Source: Symsagittifera roscoffensis
Lineage: Eukaryota; Xenacoelomorpha; Acoela; Convolutidae
Assembly: GCF_963678635.1 (NCBI RefSeq)
Contig: NC_087066.1
Span: forward strand, 22,725,996-22,789,995
Direction: 5' to 3'
DNA length: 64,000 nucleotides
Below the pieces are notes generated by a model. It saw nothing but the letters and a program-made list of their open reading frames with translations. It did no database searches and was not told the origin of the DNA. The stretch's first letter is position 1. Each line of letters opens with the position of its first letter. Shown piece by piece: positions 44,712 through 58,373 of the stretch. The translations under genes and the position numbers were made by a program.

Positions 44712-47046
44712 GATCTAGATTATCTTTCTGTATTCCTCTTGGCCATACAGATCTGCATAAAAATTATCGAGCGCATTTTTTTAAGTCTCCTAAGATTCTC
44801 TATACTTAAAACATGACCAGAAACAACTGAGGTTAGGTTTGGGGTGATTTCTTAGTGTTTCACAAAAATTTTTGTTCGTTGCAACAAAAACAAGCTGCTT
44901 GTGTGAAAAAAATTACAAATATTGGTATGAAACTTTTTCAATAATGTTTCTTAGGAGAAATTTAATGTATAATACACAGTAAACTAACCTACAAAAAATT
45001 TTAGAAAAAAATTTAGCTACAAAAAGGCCCTAGCAATTGGGTACGGTAAGTGCACACGCTAGATATGGCCGTACCAGCGTTTTAAAAATGCATATGTATA
45101 AGCAAACTATATCAATGAAGTCACGTATCAGCGTTTAAACATCTTCATAATGTTAAGTTAGGTTAGCCGTCTTTTCTCTCACTGCCGCTTATCGAGGTGC
45201 CAGAAAATGGAATTTTGCACAGCGATCGGCACTCCCGGATATAAAGTCTAGAGCTCGTCAGGAGCGAAACTTTTTTTAGTTCTTATGTAATATATCGATT
45301 CCCTGTAGCCTTTGTGTTTGTTTTCATTTTAGCTTTTGTGAATTGCTGCATCGTCCAAGTGGCTGTGGGAGCAGCGCCACCACGGCATCGAAAAATCAGT
45401 GGGCAGAATCTACTCTGAACTACGTTGAAAAGTCTTTGCCGATATTTATTGTTCTTCGGCGTTTCGTGATATTTGTGTGTCTTTCAGCAGATTTCGCAAT
45501 GTTTTGGCAAGGGGGTGGGAAAACTTCACGTCAAAGAAAGCGATGCTGAACCGTGAAACCCGAATACGTTTGCCTTAATGTCAAAACGTGCCTCGTCCTC
45601 AGAGGTAGTTGAGTTGATGACAAAGCTTTTGCCTTGCAGTGGCTGACGTTTCGGCATACCTCGTTCATGAGATTGGCGAATGTGTCTCTACGTTCCTGGT
45701 GTCGCATGTGTGTAACTGCCCTCTGCACAGTGTAGGGCATGATTCAGGTTAAAATTTGCATCTCATGCACATGTTAGTGAGGTTTTGGCTGGTTACCATC
45801 CGTTTCTTAAGTGAATACTATCTCAGAATTCTGATCCAATTGAGTTGAAGTAAAATCTGCTGATTGACAAATCCTTGAGCCAGTTAGAGGCATTTTTAGA
45901 GGCGAGGTCGATTTTGTTTTTATCAGTTTTATTTATGCAGTTTCTAATGTTTGTTTTCTTTCGATCTATCAGTTTTTAATTTTTTGGTTTTCGTACAAGT
46001 TTTTTTTGCTGTGTTTTTGTTGTAACAGGACTTTGAGATTCAAGTACTAGTGATGATCCCTGAGAACATTTTAGCTGGTTTTTATGGTCAGATTTAGACT
46101 GATGTTATGGGTCCAATTTTTAGGGCTAAGGAAGATATCTCACTGAACTTGTGGTTTAGCATTCTTTTACCGACTAGGTTAGGTATTAGTTATACTTTGA
46201 TAGTCTTTTTAAGTGTTTCTAAGTTTTCAAAGTATCAGGCATTGTCTTTTCTTGAATGCTTTTTTATAATAGGCATAAACGTTTCTGGGGAGATTAGAGA
46301 GACTTTGGTTAATAATTCAAACTTTTGATTTGCTCATTCTATTGCAACACGAAGAAATTTTTAAAATCGGATTCTGTTCCGTTATCCTTTAACAGAACCA
46401 AGCACTCGGGCGCCTTTAAGTTTAGCGATTCTTTTTTTTGAAGATTTTCTTGGCTTCACTTTTTTTTCATCTTTGATTATGTGCTGGCATTTGAATGCTT
46501 TAACCTTGTATCTCATGATTTAACCTTGTGATAAAAGTTTATCAAAGATGACTAGTATATTGCTTTTTTTACCGATTGCAACGTCTGCCTACCATTTCTG
46601 GGTTACGTTGTCTGCTGGTAAAAGTTTTTTGAGGTGTATTATGGCTGGACCGTACTTGGCTATTGCTAGAGGATCCCCTTGGGAGGTCACTTTTTAAAGG
46701 TTAATTTTTTTTGTTAAAAAACAATTTAGATGGACTGGAGTGCGATTTCTTAATCGCATTTGAAAGGGATGGGCAGGTATTTTTGATGTTTTTTAATAAC
46801 AGCTTTCGATTTAGTGAATTGGAAGATTTTTTGCATCTATCAGTGAAACCACAGCGGCGGTGATTTTGCTGAATTGATGTCTTAGCTTGTGGACCACCGC
46901 ATATTTAATGCCACATATTTGTCCTAGACAAAAATGGTAGTTTGAATCTAGCGACATGAGTTCGGTTTCAGGAATTTGGTTAATGTTCGTCCTTTTATTC
47001 TACGCATAATTTTTCCTATGCCTGGGTTCTTATCTAAGGGTTTTAA
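44712..47046 (-). mobile_element. Array module C1 with RT remnant
   Basis: Carries a decayed non-LTR-like RT on the minus strand plus about 600 bp of 3' sequence at its left. At 47,047 it joins the last 290 bp of a B unit. Its sequence is repeated at 52,223-54,650 and 59,181-61,462. Confidence 0.75.
45350..47043 (-). pseudogene. Non-LTR-like reverse transcriptase remnant (C1)
   Basis: Minus-strand motifs in order: PLDKNPGIGKIMRRI (fingers); then CGIKYAVVH and VVSLIDAKN (motif A with its Asp); VTSQGDPLA (motif B); WYAD (motif C, second Asp lost); a thumb; VTHMRHQERRDTFANLMNEV, corresponding to a conserved R-H-N-x-x-R-D block; and a tail. This set defines an RT family I know from several invertebrate genomes. 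Many frameshifts; no activity expected. Confidence 0.65.
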
Positions 47047-47336
47047 ACCAATCGATTTACTTCCAATCTTTATTACTTACATATCAAATTTTGTTTTTCT
47101 TCTGTGCTACTGCCCCTCTAAGTGTGTCCTTTCTTGTCGTTGTGCATGCTCTCCTTTCTAATACTAGATGGGATACTAGAAGCCCTAATTAATTTGTTAG
47201 AGTCCTCAAATCCATGTATAAGGGCTCAAATCCATGTATAACTATGTCCTGGTTTTGGGGTTTCGTAATTATGGCGCCATTGACTCCTGATTTTATCCTT
47301 AAATTCTCCTTGATCTACACCAAGATTGATTGATAT
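47047..47336. repeat. Partial B unit (last ~290 bp)
   Basis: ACCAATCGATTTACTTCC through GATTGATTGATATT equals the 3' end of the B unit (for example 48,677-48,966). It marks where module C1 interrupted the array. Confidence 0.75.
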
Positions 47337-48966
47337 TGTGAAGCGATCGTAATTAACTGCGAGAAGGAGATGGAGTTGCCACAACAGATCAATAGACAAA
47401 GAGCGTCGGCACCTAGCACATGAAAGGCGAATGGAAAGGACTCAAAGAGGACAACCAGAGATATTTTCAGACTAGAAGCAAGAAAAGTTTATTTGCACTA
47501 GAGTGTGATCCCAGGTTGAGAATCTGGGCAAACAAATCTTTTTTAAAACTCAAATTTAGTTCTATTTTATGATATATCTATCCACCTGCAAAGACGGGCA
47601 GTACAATTACCTGTAATTTTGTACAAAGTTCGTTGTATGGGGTTTCTTTTAACAGTTGAGGATCTTTCTAATTTTTGTAAGAAGCGGACTTCTGTAGATG
47701 ACCACTGGTACTTTATCTCAATTTCATGATTATGAAGGCTCACTAACAGCGACGGCACACGCCATGAAGACATCGTTCTTGAGTCCGGGGAGTGTGTGCC
47801 AGCAGGTATATCAAAAAGTTGTTTCTGATACGAAAACAATTTTTCAAAAATTCGAACTGCGCACGATGTATTCATGTTTCTTGCGATAACTGAAACAAAA
47901 GAGTCAGAAATCAAAGCAGCCGAAATAAAAATTGCGGGAAAGTCGACAGAAAATCAGACGAGACTCAACTTGCTATTCGCAGTTTGCCCGATAATATCAA
48001 CCTTGAGTAGGTTTGTCTTGTTCCTGAGAGAGCACAGAGATTAGATACGTGAGTTCTAAGCTTGCGTCAACAGGAACCTTAACTGTGAAGGTGGCCCATT
48101 CAATTAAGCTGATGGTCCGAGAACTTACTAGAGAAACTGAATAAAATTGCTTGAGTTGTACCCATTGCTTCTAGTTAAGTTTCGAAAGTTTTACTAATTT
48201 TACTTGATTGTTTCTGGGACTTGTTCCAGAGTTGTTGGCTCAATATAAGTACTGAATTAATTTATTTCAGCGCATTTCAAAAAACTATGTCGAGATGAGA
48301 CGAGTTTTATGTTGATTTAGATTGAAATGGATCAAATATGGGCTGTCCAAGAAAACTAACAGTATTTTTTGAGATCCCAACCCTTTATGTAACGGCTTTT
48401 GTGTGTTTTAGGTGTAACGGAACCTAGCCATGGGGGCTTACTTTTTTGTATCTAGAGAAGGAGTGGAAGTATTTCAATTGTGGCCTTTAAGCTGTAACGA
48501 TCTCAAAGTTCTATATCATTAGCCAACCGTGAATTGGCTCCGGTTGATTGAGGTACAAAAGCACAAGATATAGCGTCCCTTGAGCCACTGGTGATAGGGC
48601 TTTTTTATAGGAGTTAACGACTGTTATAACTGTTTCAAATTTTTTGTTTAAAAAAGAGATAGTGCCATCCTGTAAAACCAATCGATTTACTTCCAATCTT
48701 TATTACTTACATATCAATTTTTGTTTTTCTTCTGTGCTACTGCCCCTCTAAGTGTGTCCTTTCTTGTCGTTGTGCATGCTCTCCTTTCTAATACTAGATG
48801 GGATACTAGAAGCCCTAATTAATTTGTTAGAGTCCTCAAATCCATGTATAAGGGCTCAAATCCATGTATAACTATGTCCTGGTTTTGGGGTTTCGTAATT
48901 ATGGCGCCATTGACTCCTGATTTTATCCTTAAATTCTCCTTGATCTACACCAAGATTGATTGATAT
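47337..48966. repeat. Array unit B2 (1,630 bp)
   Basis: Directly followed by B3 and B4 at exactly 1,630-bp spacing. It is flanked on the left by a partial unit and module C1. Confidence 0.8.
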
Positions 48967-50596
48967 TGTGAAGCGATCGTAATTAACTGCGGGAAGGAGA
49001 TGGAGTTGCCACAACAGATCAATAGACAAAAAGCGTCCACACCTAGCACATGAAAGGCGAATGGAAAGGACTCAAAGAGAACAACCAGAGATATTTTCAG
49101 ACAAGAAGCAAGAAAAGTTTATTTGCACTAGAGTGTGATCCCAGGTTGAGAATCTGGGCAAACAAATCTTTTTTAAAACTCAAATTTAGTTCTATTTTAT
49201 GATATATCTATCCACGTGCAACGACGGGCAGTACAATCACCTGTAATTTTGTACAAAGTTCGTTGTATGGGGTTTCTTTTAACAGTTGAGGATCTTTCTA
49301 TTTTTTGTAAGAAGCGGACTTCTGTAGATGACCACTGGTACCTTATCTCAATTTCATGATTATGAAGGCTCACTAACAGCGACGGCACACGCCATGAAGA
49401 CATCGTTCTTGAGTCCGGGGAGTGTGTGCCAGCAGGTATATCAAAAAGTTGTTTCTGATACGAAAACAAATTTTCAAAAATTCGAACTGGGCACGATATG
49501 TTCATGTTTCTTGCGATAACTGAAACAAAAGAGTCAGAAATCAAAGCAGCCGAAATAAAAATTGCGGGAAAGTCGACAGAAAATCAGACGAGACTCAACT
49601 TGCTATTCGCAGTTTGCCCGATAATATCAAACTTGAGTAGGTTTGTCTTGTTCCTGAGAGAGCACAGGGATTGGATACGTGAGTGCTACGCTTGCATCAA
49701 CAGGAACCTTAACTGTGAAGGTGGCCCATTCAATTAAGCTGATTGTCCGAGAACTTACTAGAGAAACTGAATAAAATTGCTTGAGTTGTACCCATTGCTT
49801 CTAGTTAAGTTTCTAAAGTTTTACTAATTTTACTTGATTGTTTCTGGGACTTGTTCCAGAGTTGTTGGCTCAATAAAAGTACTGAATTAATTTATTTCAG
49901 CGCATTTCAAAAAACTATGTCGAGATGAGACGAGTTTTATGTTGATTTAGATTGAAATGGATCAAATATGGGCTGTCCAAGAAAACTAACAGTATTTTTT
50001 GAGATCCCAACCCTTTATGTAACGGCTTTTGTGTGTTTTAGGTGTAAAGGAACCTAACCATGGGGGCTTACTTTTTTGTATCTAGAGAAGGAGTGGAAGT
50101 ATTTCGATTGTGGCCTTTAAGCTGTAACGATCTCAAAGTTCTATATCATAAGCCAACCGTGAATTGGCTCCGGTTGATTGAGGTACAAAAGCACAAGATA
50201 TAGCGTCCCTTGAGCCACTGGTGATAGGGCTTTTTTATAGGAGTTAACGACTGTTATAACTGTTTCAAATTTTTTGTTTAAAAAAGAGATAGTGCCATCC
50301 TGTAAAACCAATCGATTTACTTCCAATCTTTATTACTTACATATCAATTTTTGTTTTTCTTCTGTGCTACTGCCCCTCTAAGTGTGTCCTTTCTTGTCGT
50401 TGTGCATGCTCTCCTTTCTAATACTAGATGGGATACTAGAAGCCCTAATTAATATGTTAGAGTCCTCAAATCCATGTATAAGGGCTCAAATCCATGTATA
50501 ACTATGTCCTGGTTTTGGGGTTTCGTAATTATGGCGCCATTGACTCCTGATTTTATCCTTAAATTCTCCTTGATCTACACCAAGATTGATTGATAT
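48967..50596. repeat. Array unit B3 (1,630 bp)
   Basis: Differs from B2 by scattered substitutions only. Confidence 0.8.
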
Positions 50597-52222
50597 TGTG
50601 AATCGATCGTAATTAACTGCGGGAAGGAGATGGAGTTGCCACAACAGATCAATAGACAAAAAGCGTCGGCACCTAGCACATGAAAGGCGAATGGAAAGGA
50701 CTCAAAGTGAACAACCAGAGATATTTTCAGACTAGAAGCAAGAAAAGTTTATTTGCACTAGAGTGTGATCCCAGGTTGAGAATCTGGGCAAACAAATCTT
50801 TTTTAAAACTCAAATTTAGTTCTATTTTATGATATATCTATCCACGTGCAAAGACGGGCAGTACAATCACCTGTAATTTTGTACAAAGTTCGTTGTATGG
50901 GGTTTCTTTTAACAGTTGAGGATCTTTCTAATTTTTGTAAGAAGCGGACTTCTGTAGATGACCACTGGTACTTTATCTCAATTTCATGATTATGAAGGCT
51001 CACTAACTGCGACGGCACACGCCATGAAGACATCGTTCTTGAGTCCGGGGAGTGTGTGCCAGCAGGTATATCAAAAAATTGTTTCTGATACGAAAACAAA
51101 TTTTAAAAATTCGAACTGGGCACGATATGTTCATGTTTGTTGCGATAACTGAAACAAAAGAGTCAGAAATCAAAGCAGCCGAAATAAAAATTGCGGGAAA
51201 GTCGACAGAAAATCAGACGAGACTCAACTTGCTATTCGCAGTTTGCCCGATACTATCAAACTTGAGTAGGTTTGTCTTGTTCCTGAGAGAGCACAGGGAT
51301 TGGATACGTGAGTGCTACGCTTGCATCAACAGGAACCTTAACTGTGAAGGTGGCCCATTCAATTAAGCTGATGGTCCGAGAACTTACTAGAGAAACTGAA
51401 TAAAATTGCTTGAGTTGTACCCATTGCTTCTAGTTAAGTTTCTAAAGTTTTACTAATTTTACTTGATTGTTTCTGGGACTTGTTCAAGAGTTGTTGGCTC
51501 AATATAAGTACTGAATTAATTTATTTCAGCGCATTTCAAAAAACTATGTCGAGATGAGGCGAGTTTTATGTTTATTTAGATTGAAATGGATCAAATATGG
51601 GCTGTCCAAGAAAACTAACAGTATTTTTTGAGATCCCAACCCTTTATGTAACGGCTTTTGTGTGTTTTAGGTGTAACGGAACCTAGCCATGGGGGCTTAC
51701 TTTTTTGTATCTAGAGAGGGGGTGGAAGTATTTTGATTGTGGCCTTCAAGCTGTAACAATCTCAAATTTCTATATCATAAGCCAACCGTGAATTGGCTCC
51801 GGTTGATTGAGGTACAAAAGCACAAGAGATAGCGTCCCTTGAGCCAGTAGTTAGAGGGCTTTTTTTTTGGAGTGAACGACTGTTATAACTGTTTCAAATT
51901 TTTTGTATAAAAAAGAGATAGTGCCATCCTGTAATACCAATTGATTTACTTCCAATCTTTATTACTTACATATCAATTTTAGTTTTTCTTCTTTGCTACT
52001 GCCCCTCTAAGTGTGGGCTTTCTTGTCGTTGTGTATGCTATCCTTTCTAATACTAGATGGGATACTAAAAGCCCTAATTAATTTGTTAGAGTCCTCAAAT
52101 CCATGTATAAGGCCTCAAATCCATGTATAACTATGTCCTGGTTTTGGGGTTTTGTAATTTTGGCGCCATTGACTCCTGATTTTATCCTTAAATTCTCCTT
52201 AATCTACACCAAGATTGATTGA
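50597..52222. repeat. Array unit B4
   Basis: The last third resembles B1 more than B2/B3 (for example CTAGAGAGGGGGTGGAAG), and it is followed by module C2 just as B1 is followed by C1. This fits a higher-order period of B plus C. Confidence 0.8.
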
Positions 52223-54654
52223 TGATCTAGATTATCTTTCCGTATTCCTCTTGGTCATACAGATCTGCATAAAAATTATCGAGCGCATTTTTTTAAGTTT
52301 CTTAAGATCCTCTATACTTAAAACATGACCAGAAACAACTGAGGTTAGGTTTGGGGTGATTTCTTAGTGTTTCACAAAAATTTTTGTTCGTTGCAACAAA
52401 AACAAGCTGCTTGTGTGAAAAAAACTACAAATATTGATATGAAACTTTTTCAATAATGTTTCTTAGGAGAAATTTAATGTATAATACACAGTAAACTAAC
52501 CTACAAAAAATTTTAGAAAAAAATTTAGCTACAAAAAGGCCCTAGCAATTGGGTACGGTAAGTGCACACGCTAGATATGGCCGTACCAGCGTTTTAAAAA
52601 TGCATATGTATAAGCAAACTATATCAATGAAGTCACGTATCAGCGTTTAAACATCTTCAAAATGTTAAGTTAGGTTAGCCGTCTTTTCTCTCACTGCCGC
52701 TTATCGAGGTGCCAGAAAATGGAATTTTGCACAGCGATCGGCACTCCCGGATATAAAGTCTAGAGCTCGTCAGGAGCGAAACTTTTTTTAGTTCTTATGT
52801 AATATATCGATTCCCTGTAGCCTTTGTGTTTGTTTTCATTTTAGCTTTTGTGAATTGCTGCATCGCCCAAGTGGCTGTGGGAGCAGCGCCACCACGGCAT
52901 CGAAAAATCAGTGGGCAGAATCTACTCTGAACTACGTTGAAAAGTCTTTGCCGATATTTATTGTTCTTCGGCGTTTCGTGATATTTGTGTGTCTTTCAGC
53001 AGATTTCGCAATGTTTTGGCAAGGGGGTGGGAAAACTTCACGTCGAAGAAAGCGATGCTGAACCGTGAAACCCGAATACGTTTGCCTTAATGTCAAAACG
53101 TGCCTCGTCCTCAGAGGTAGTTGAGTTGATGACAAAGCTTTTGCTTTGCAGTGGCTGACGTTTCGGCATACCTCGTTCATGAGATTGGCGAATGTGTCTC
53201 TACGTTCCTGGTGTCGCATGTGTGTAACTGCCCTCTGCACAGTGTAGGGCATGATTCATGTTAAAATTTGCATCTCATGCACATGTTAGTGAGGTTTTGG
53301 CTGGTTACCATCCGTATCTTAAGTGAATACTATCTCAGAATTCTGATCCAATTGAGTTGAAGTAAAATCCGCTGATTGACAAATCCTTGAGCCAGTTAGA
53401 GGCATTTTTAGAGGCGAGGTCGATTTTGTATTTATCAGTTTTATTTATGCAGTTTCTAATGTTTGTTTTTTTTTCGATCTATCAGTTTTTAATTTTTTGG
53501 TTTTTGTACAAGTTTTTTTTGCTGTGTTTTTGTTGTAACAGGACTTTGAGATTCAAGTATTAGTGATGATCCCTGAGAACATTTTAGCTGGTTTTTATGG
53601 TCAGATTTAGACTGATGTTATGGGTCCAATTTTTAGGGCTAAGGAAGATATCTCACTGAACTTGTGGTTTAGCATTCTTTTACCGACTAGGTTAGGTATT
53701 AGTTATACTTTGATAGTCTTTTTAAGTGTTTCTAAGTTTTCAAAGTATCAGGCATTGTCTTTTCTTGAATGCTTTTTTATAATAGGCATAAACGTTTCTG
53801 GGGAGATTAGAGAGACTTTGGTTATTAATTCAAACTTTTGATTTGCTCATTCTATTGCAACACGAAGAAATTTTTAAAATCGGATTCTGTTCCGTTATCC
53901 TTTAACAGAACCAAGCACTCGGGCGCCTTTAAGTTTAGCGATTCTTTTTTTTTTGAAGATTTTCTTAGCTTCATTTTTTTTTCATCTTTGATTATGTGCT
54001 GGCATTTGGATGCTTTAACCTTGTATCTCATGATTTAACCTTGTGATACAAGTTTATCAAAGATGACTAGTATATTGCTTTTTTTACCGATTGCAACGTC
54101 TGCCTACCATTTCTGGGTTACGTTGTCTGCTGGTAAAAGTTTTTTGAGGTGTATTATGGCTGGACCGTACTTGGCCATTGCTAGAGGATCCCCTTGGGAG
54201 GTCACTTTTTAAAGGTTAATTTTTTTTGTTAAAAAACAAGTTAGATGGACTGGAGTGCGAGTTCTTAATCGCATTTGAAAGAGATGGGCAGGTATTTTTG
54301 ATGTTTTTTAATAACAGCTTTCGATTTAGTGAATTGGAAGATTTTTGGCATCTATCAGTGAAACCACAGCGGCGGTGATTTTGCTGAATTGATGTCTTAG
54401 CGTGTGGACCACCGCATATTTAATGCCACATATTTGTCCTAGACAAAAATGGTAGTTTGAATCTAGCGACATGAGTTCGGTTTCAGGAATTTGGTTAATG
54501 TTCGTCCTTTTATTCAACGCATATTTTTTCCTATGCCTGGGTTCTTATCTAAGGGTTTTAATCTACATGCGTTATATGGTTCCGTTAACTCAGGATTAAG
54601 ATTTTTGTCTCCCATGCTTTACCTGGAAAATAAAACTGTTGCAGCCCCCGGAAA
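52223..54654 (-). mobile_element. Array module C2 with RT remnant
   Basis: Homologous to C1 at an offset of about 7,512 bp, but it extends about 100 bp further at its right end (GGTTTTAATCTACATGCG to CCCCGGAAATG) before joining module A2. Confidence 0.75.
52860..54585 (-). pseudogene. Non-LTR-like reverse transcriptase remnant (C2)
   Basis: Same motif series as C1. The stretch 54,517-54,326 keeps motif A best (FCLGQICGIKYAVVH, AAVVSLIDAKN), and 53,252-52,932 holds the R-H-x-x-R-R-D block followed by the C-terminal region. Reading frame is open only in patches. Confidence 0.65.
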
Positions 54655-55112
54655 TGTCCATCCATGTAATCGATCAAAGCAGGAAGCTGGAGTTGTTTGA
54701 TAAGCTTGTAAAACGCATATCGAGTCAAAACGCATATCGATAAAAAGCGCATATCGAGTCGCAAAAGATTTCCCTCACGTGTATACACGTCTATACTGGC
54801 TATACACGTTGGAAGAGAATCAAATGAGGAAGCACGCAAACGAGTTTTGACCGTTCATGGCAGAAAATGGACCTCTATTTACCCACCAGAACGGCTTGCA
54901 ACAAATTGGAAGAGAGCAGGCAATTTATCACGAGATAACATTAAGACGAGAGAATCAATCTCGAAAGAGAAATTGTCAAAGAATATGAGCTTGATCCTTC
55001 ATACTTTGTTTTTTTTTCGAACAGAAAAGCAAAAGCGAAGATGCTACTGAATCATGCCTTGAGACTACAAGAGCAGAAGGAATGGATGCAAGCGTATAAA
55101 CAACTGTAAGCC
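54655..55112. repeat. Array module A, copy A2
   Basis: Same as A1 with a few substitutions. It retains the CGTGTATACACG palindrome and the CGCATATCGA repeats. It lies between C2 and B5, as A1 lies before B1. Confidence 0.75.
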
Positions 55113-56743
55113 TGTGAAGCGATCGTAATTAAGTGCGGGAAGGAGATGGAGTTGCCACAACAGATCAATAGACAAAGAGCGTCGGCACCTAGCACATGAC
55201 AGGCGAATGGAAAGGACTCAAAGAGGACAACCAGAGATATTTTCAGACTAGAGGCAACAAAAATTTATTTGCACTAGAGTGTGATCCCAGGTTGAGAATC
55301 TGGGCAAACAAATCTTTTTTAAAACTCAAATTTAGTTCTTTATTATGATATATCTATCCACGTGCAAAGACGGGCAGTACAATCACCTGTAATTTTGTAC
55401 AAAGTTCGTTGTATGGGGTTTCTTTTAACTGTTGAGGATCTTTCTAATTTTTGTAAGAAGCGGACTTCTGTAGATGACCACTGGTACTTTATCTCAATTT
55501 CTTGATTATGAAGGCTCACTAACAGCGACGGCACACGCCATGAAGACATCGTTCTTGAGTCCGGGGAGTGTGTGCCAGCAGGTATATCAAAAAATTGTTT
55601 CTGATACGAAAACAATTTTTCAAAAATTCGAACTGCGCACGATGTATTCATGTTTCTTGCGATAACTGAAACAAAAGAGTCAGAAATCAAAGCAGCCGAA
55701 ATAAAAATTGCGGGAAAGTCGACAGAAAATCAGACGAGACTCAACTTGCTATTCGCAGTTTGCCCGATAATATCAACCTTGAGTAGGTTTGTCTTGTTCC
55801 TGAGAGAGCACAGAGATTAGATACGTGAGTTCTAAGCTTGCGTCAAGAGAAACCTTAACTGTGAAGTTGGCCCACTCAATTAAGCTGATGGTCCGAGAAC
55901 TTACTTGAGAAACTGAATAAAATTGCTTGAGTTGTACTCATTGCTTTTAGTTAAGTTTCTAAAGTTTTACTTATTTCACTTGATTGTTTCTGGGACTTGC
56001 TCCAGAGTTGTTGGCTCAATATAAGTACTGAATTAAATTATTTCAGCGCATTTCAAAAAACTATGTCGAGATGAGGCGAGTTTTATGTTGATTTAGATTG
56101 AAATGGATCAAATATGGGCTGTCTAAAAAAACTAACAGTATTTTTCGAGATCCCAACCCTGTATGTAACGGCTTTTGTGTGTTTTAGGTGTAACGGAACC
56201 TAGCCATGGGGGCGTACTTTTTTGTATCTAGAGAAGGAGTGGAAGTATTTCGATTGTGGCCTTTAAGCTGTAACGATCTCAAAGTTCTATATCATAAGCC
56301 AACCGTGAATTGGCTCCGGTTGATTGAGGTACAAAAGCACAAGATAAAGCGTCCCTTGAGCCAGTGGTGATAGGGCTTTTTTTATAGGAGTTAACGACTG
56401 TTATAACTGTTTCAAATTTTTTGTTTAAAAAAGAGATAGTGCCATCCTGTAAAACCAATCGATTTACTTCCAATCTTTATTACTTACATATCAATTTTTG
56501 TTTTTCTTCTATGCTACTGCCCCTCTAAGTGTGTCCTTTCTTGTCGTTGTGCATGCTCTCCTTTCTAATACTAGATGGGATACTAGAAGCCCTAATTAAT
56601 TTGTTAGAGTCCTCAAATCCATGTATAAGGGCTCAAATCCATGTATAACTATGTCCTGGTTTTGGGGTTTCGTAATTATGGCGCCATTGACTCCTGATTT
56701 TATCCTTAAATTCTCCTTGATCTACACCAAGATTGATTGATAT
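55113..56743. repeat. Array unit B5
   Basis: Full 1.63-kb unit following module A2. It shares individual variants with B2 (for example GCGCACGATGTATTCATG), suggesting exchange between units. Confidence 0.8.
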
Positions 56744-58373
56744 TGTGAAGCGATCGTAATTAACTGCGGGAAGGAGATGGAGCTGCCACAACAGATCAAT
56801 AGACAAAGAGCGTCGGCACCTAGCACATGAAAGGCGAATGGAAAGGACTCAAAGAGGACAACCAAAGATATTTTCAGACTAGAAGCAAGAAAAGTTTATT
56901 TGCACTAGAGTGTGATCCCAGGTTGAGAATCTGGGCAAACAAATCTTTTTTAAAACTCAAATTTAGTTCTAAATTCTGATATATCTATCCACGTGCAAAG
57001 ACGGGCAGTACAATCACCTGTAATTTTGTACAAAGTTCGTTGTATGGGGTTTCTTTTAACTGTTGAGGATCTTTCTAATTTTTGTAAGAAGTGGACTTCT
57101 GTAGATGACCACTGGTACTTTATCTCAATTTCATGATTATGAAGGCTCTCTAACAGCGACGGCACACGCCATGAAGACATCGTTCTTGAGTCCGGGGAGT
57201 GTGTGCCAGCAGGTATATCAAAAAATTGTTTCTGATACGGAAACAAATTTTCAAAAATTCGAACTGGGCACGATATGTTCATGTTTCTTGCGATAACTGA
57301 AACAAAAGAGTCAGAAATCAAAGCAGCCGAAATAAAAATTGCGTGAAATTCGACAGAAAATCAGACGAGACTCAACTTGCTATTCGCAGTTTGCCCGAAA
57401 ATATCAAACTTGAGTAGGTTTGTCTTGTTCCTGAGAGAGCACAGGGATTGGATACGTGAGTGCTACGCTTGCATCAACAGGAACCTTAACTGTTAAGGTG
57501 GCCCATTCAATTAAGCTGATGGTCCGAGAACTTACTAGAGAAACTGAATAAAATAGCTTGAGTTGTACCCATTGCTTCTAGTTAAGTTTCTAAAGTTTTT
57601 CTAATTTTACTTGATTGTTTCTGGGACTTGTTCGAGAGTTGTTGGCTCAATATGAGTACTGAATTAATTTATTTCAGCGCATTTCAAAAAACTATGTCGA
57701 GATGAGGCGAGTTTTATGTTGATTTAGATTGAAATGGATCAAATATGGGCTGTCCAAGAAAACTAACAGTATTTTTCGAGATCCCAACCCTGTATGTAAC
57801 GGCTTTTGTGTGTTTTAGGTGTAACGGAACCTAGCCATGGGGGCGTACTTTTTTGTATCTAGAGAAGGAGTGGAAGTATTTTGATTGTGGCCTTTAAGCT
57901 GTAACGATCTCAAAGTTCTATATCATAAGCCAACCGTGAATTGGCTCCGGTTGATTGAGGTACAAAAGCACAAGATATAGCGTCCCTTGAGCCAGTGGTG
58001 ATAGGGCTTTTTTATAGGAGTTAACGACTGTTATAACTGTTTCAAATTTTTTGTTTAAAAAAGAGATAGTGCCATCCTGTAAAACCAATCGATTTACTTC
58101 CAATTTTTATTACTTACATATCAATTTTTGTTTTTCTTCTGTGCTACTGCCCCTCTAAGTGTGTCCTTTCTTGTCGTTGTGCATGCTCTCCTTTCTAATA
58201 CTAGATGGGATACTAGAAGCCCTAATTAATTTGTTAGAGTCCTCAAATCCATGTATAAGGGCTCAAATCCATGTATAACTATGTCCTGGTTTTGGGGTTT
58301 CGTAATTATGGCGCCATTGACTCCTGATTTTATCCTTAAATTCTCCTTGATCTACACCAAGATTGATTGATAT
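56744..58373. repeat. Array unit B6
   Basis: Full unit of 1,630 bp, with scattered substitutions relative to B5. Confidence 0.8.
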
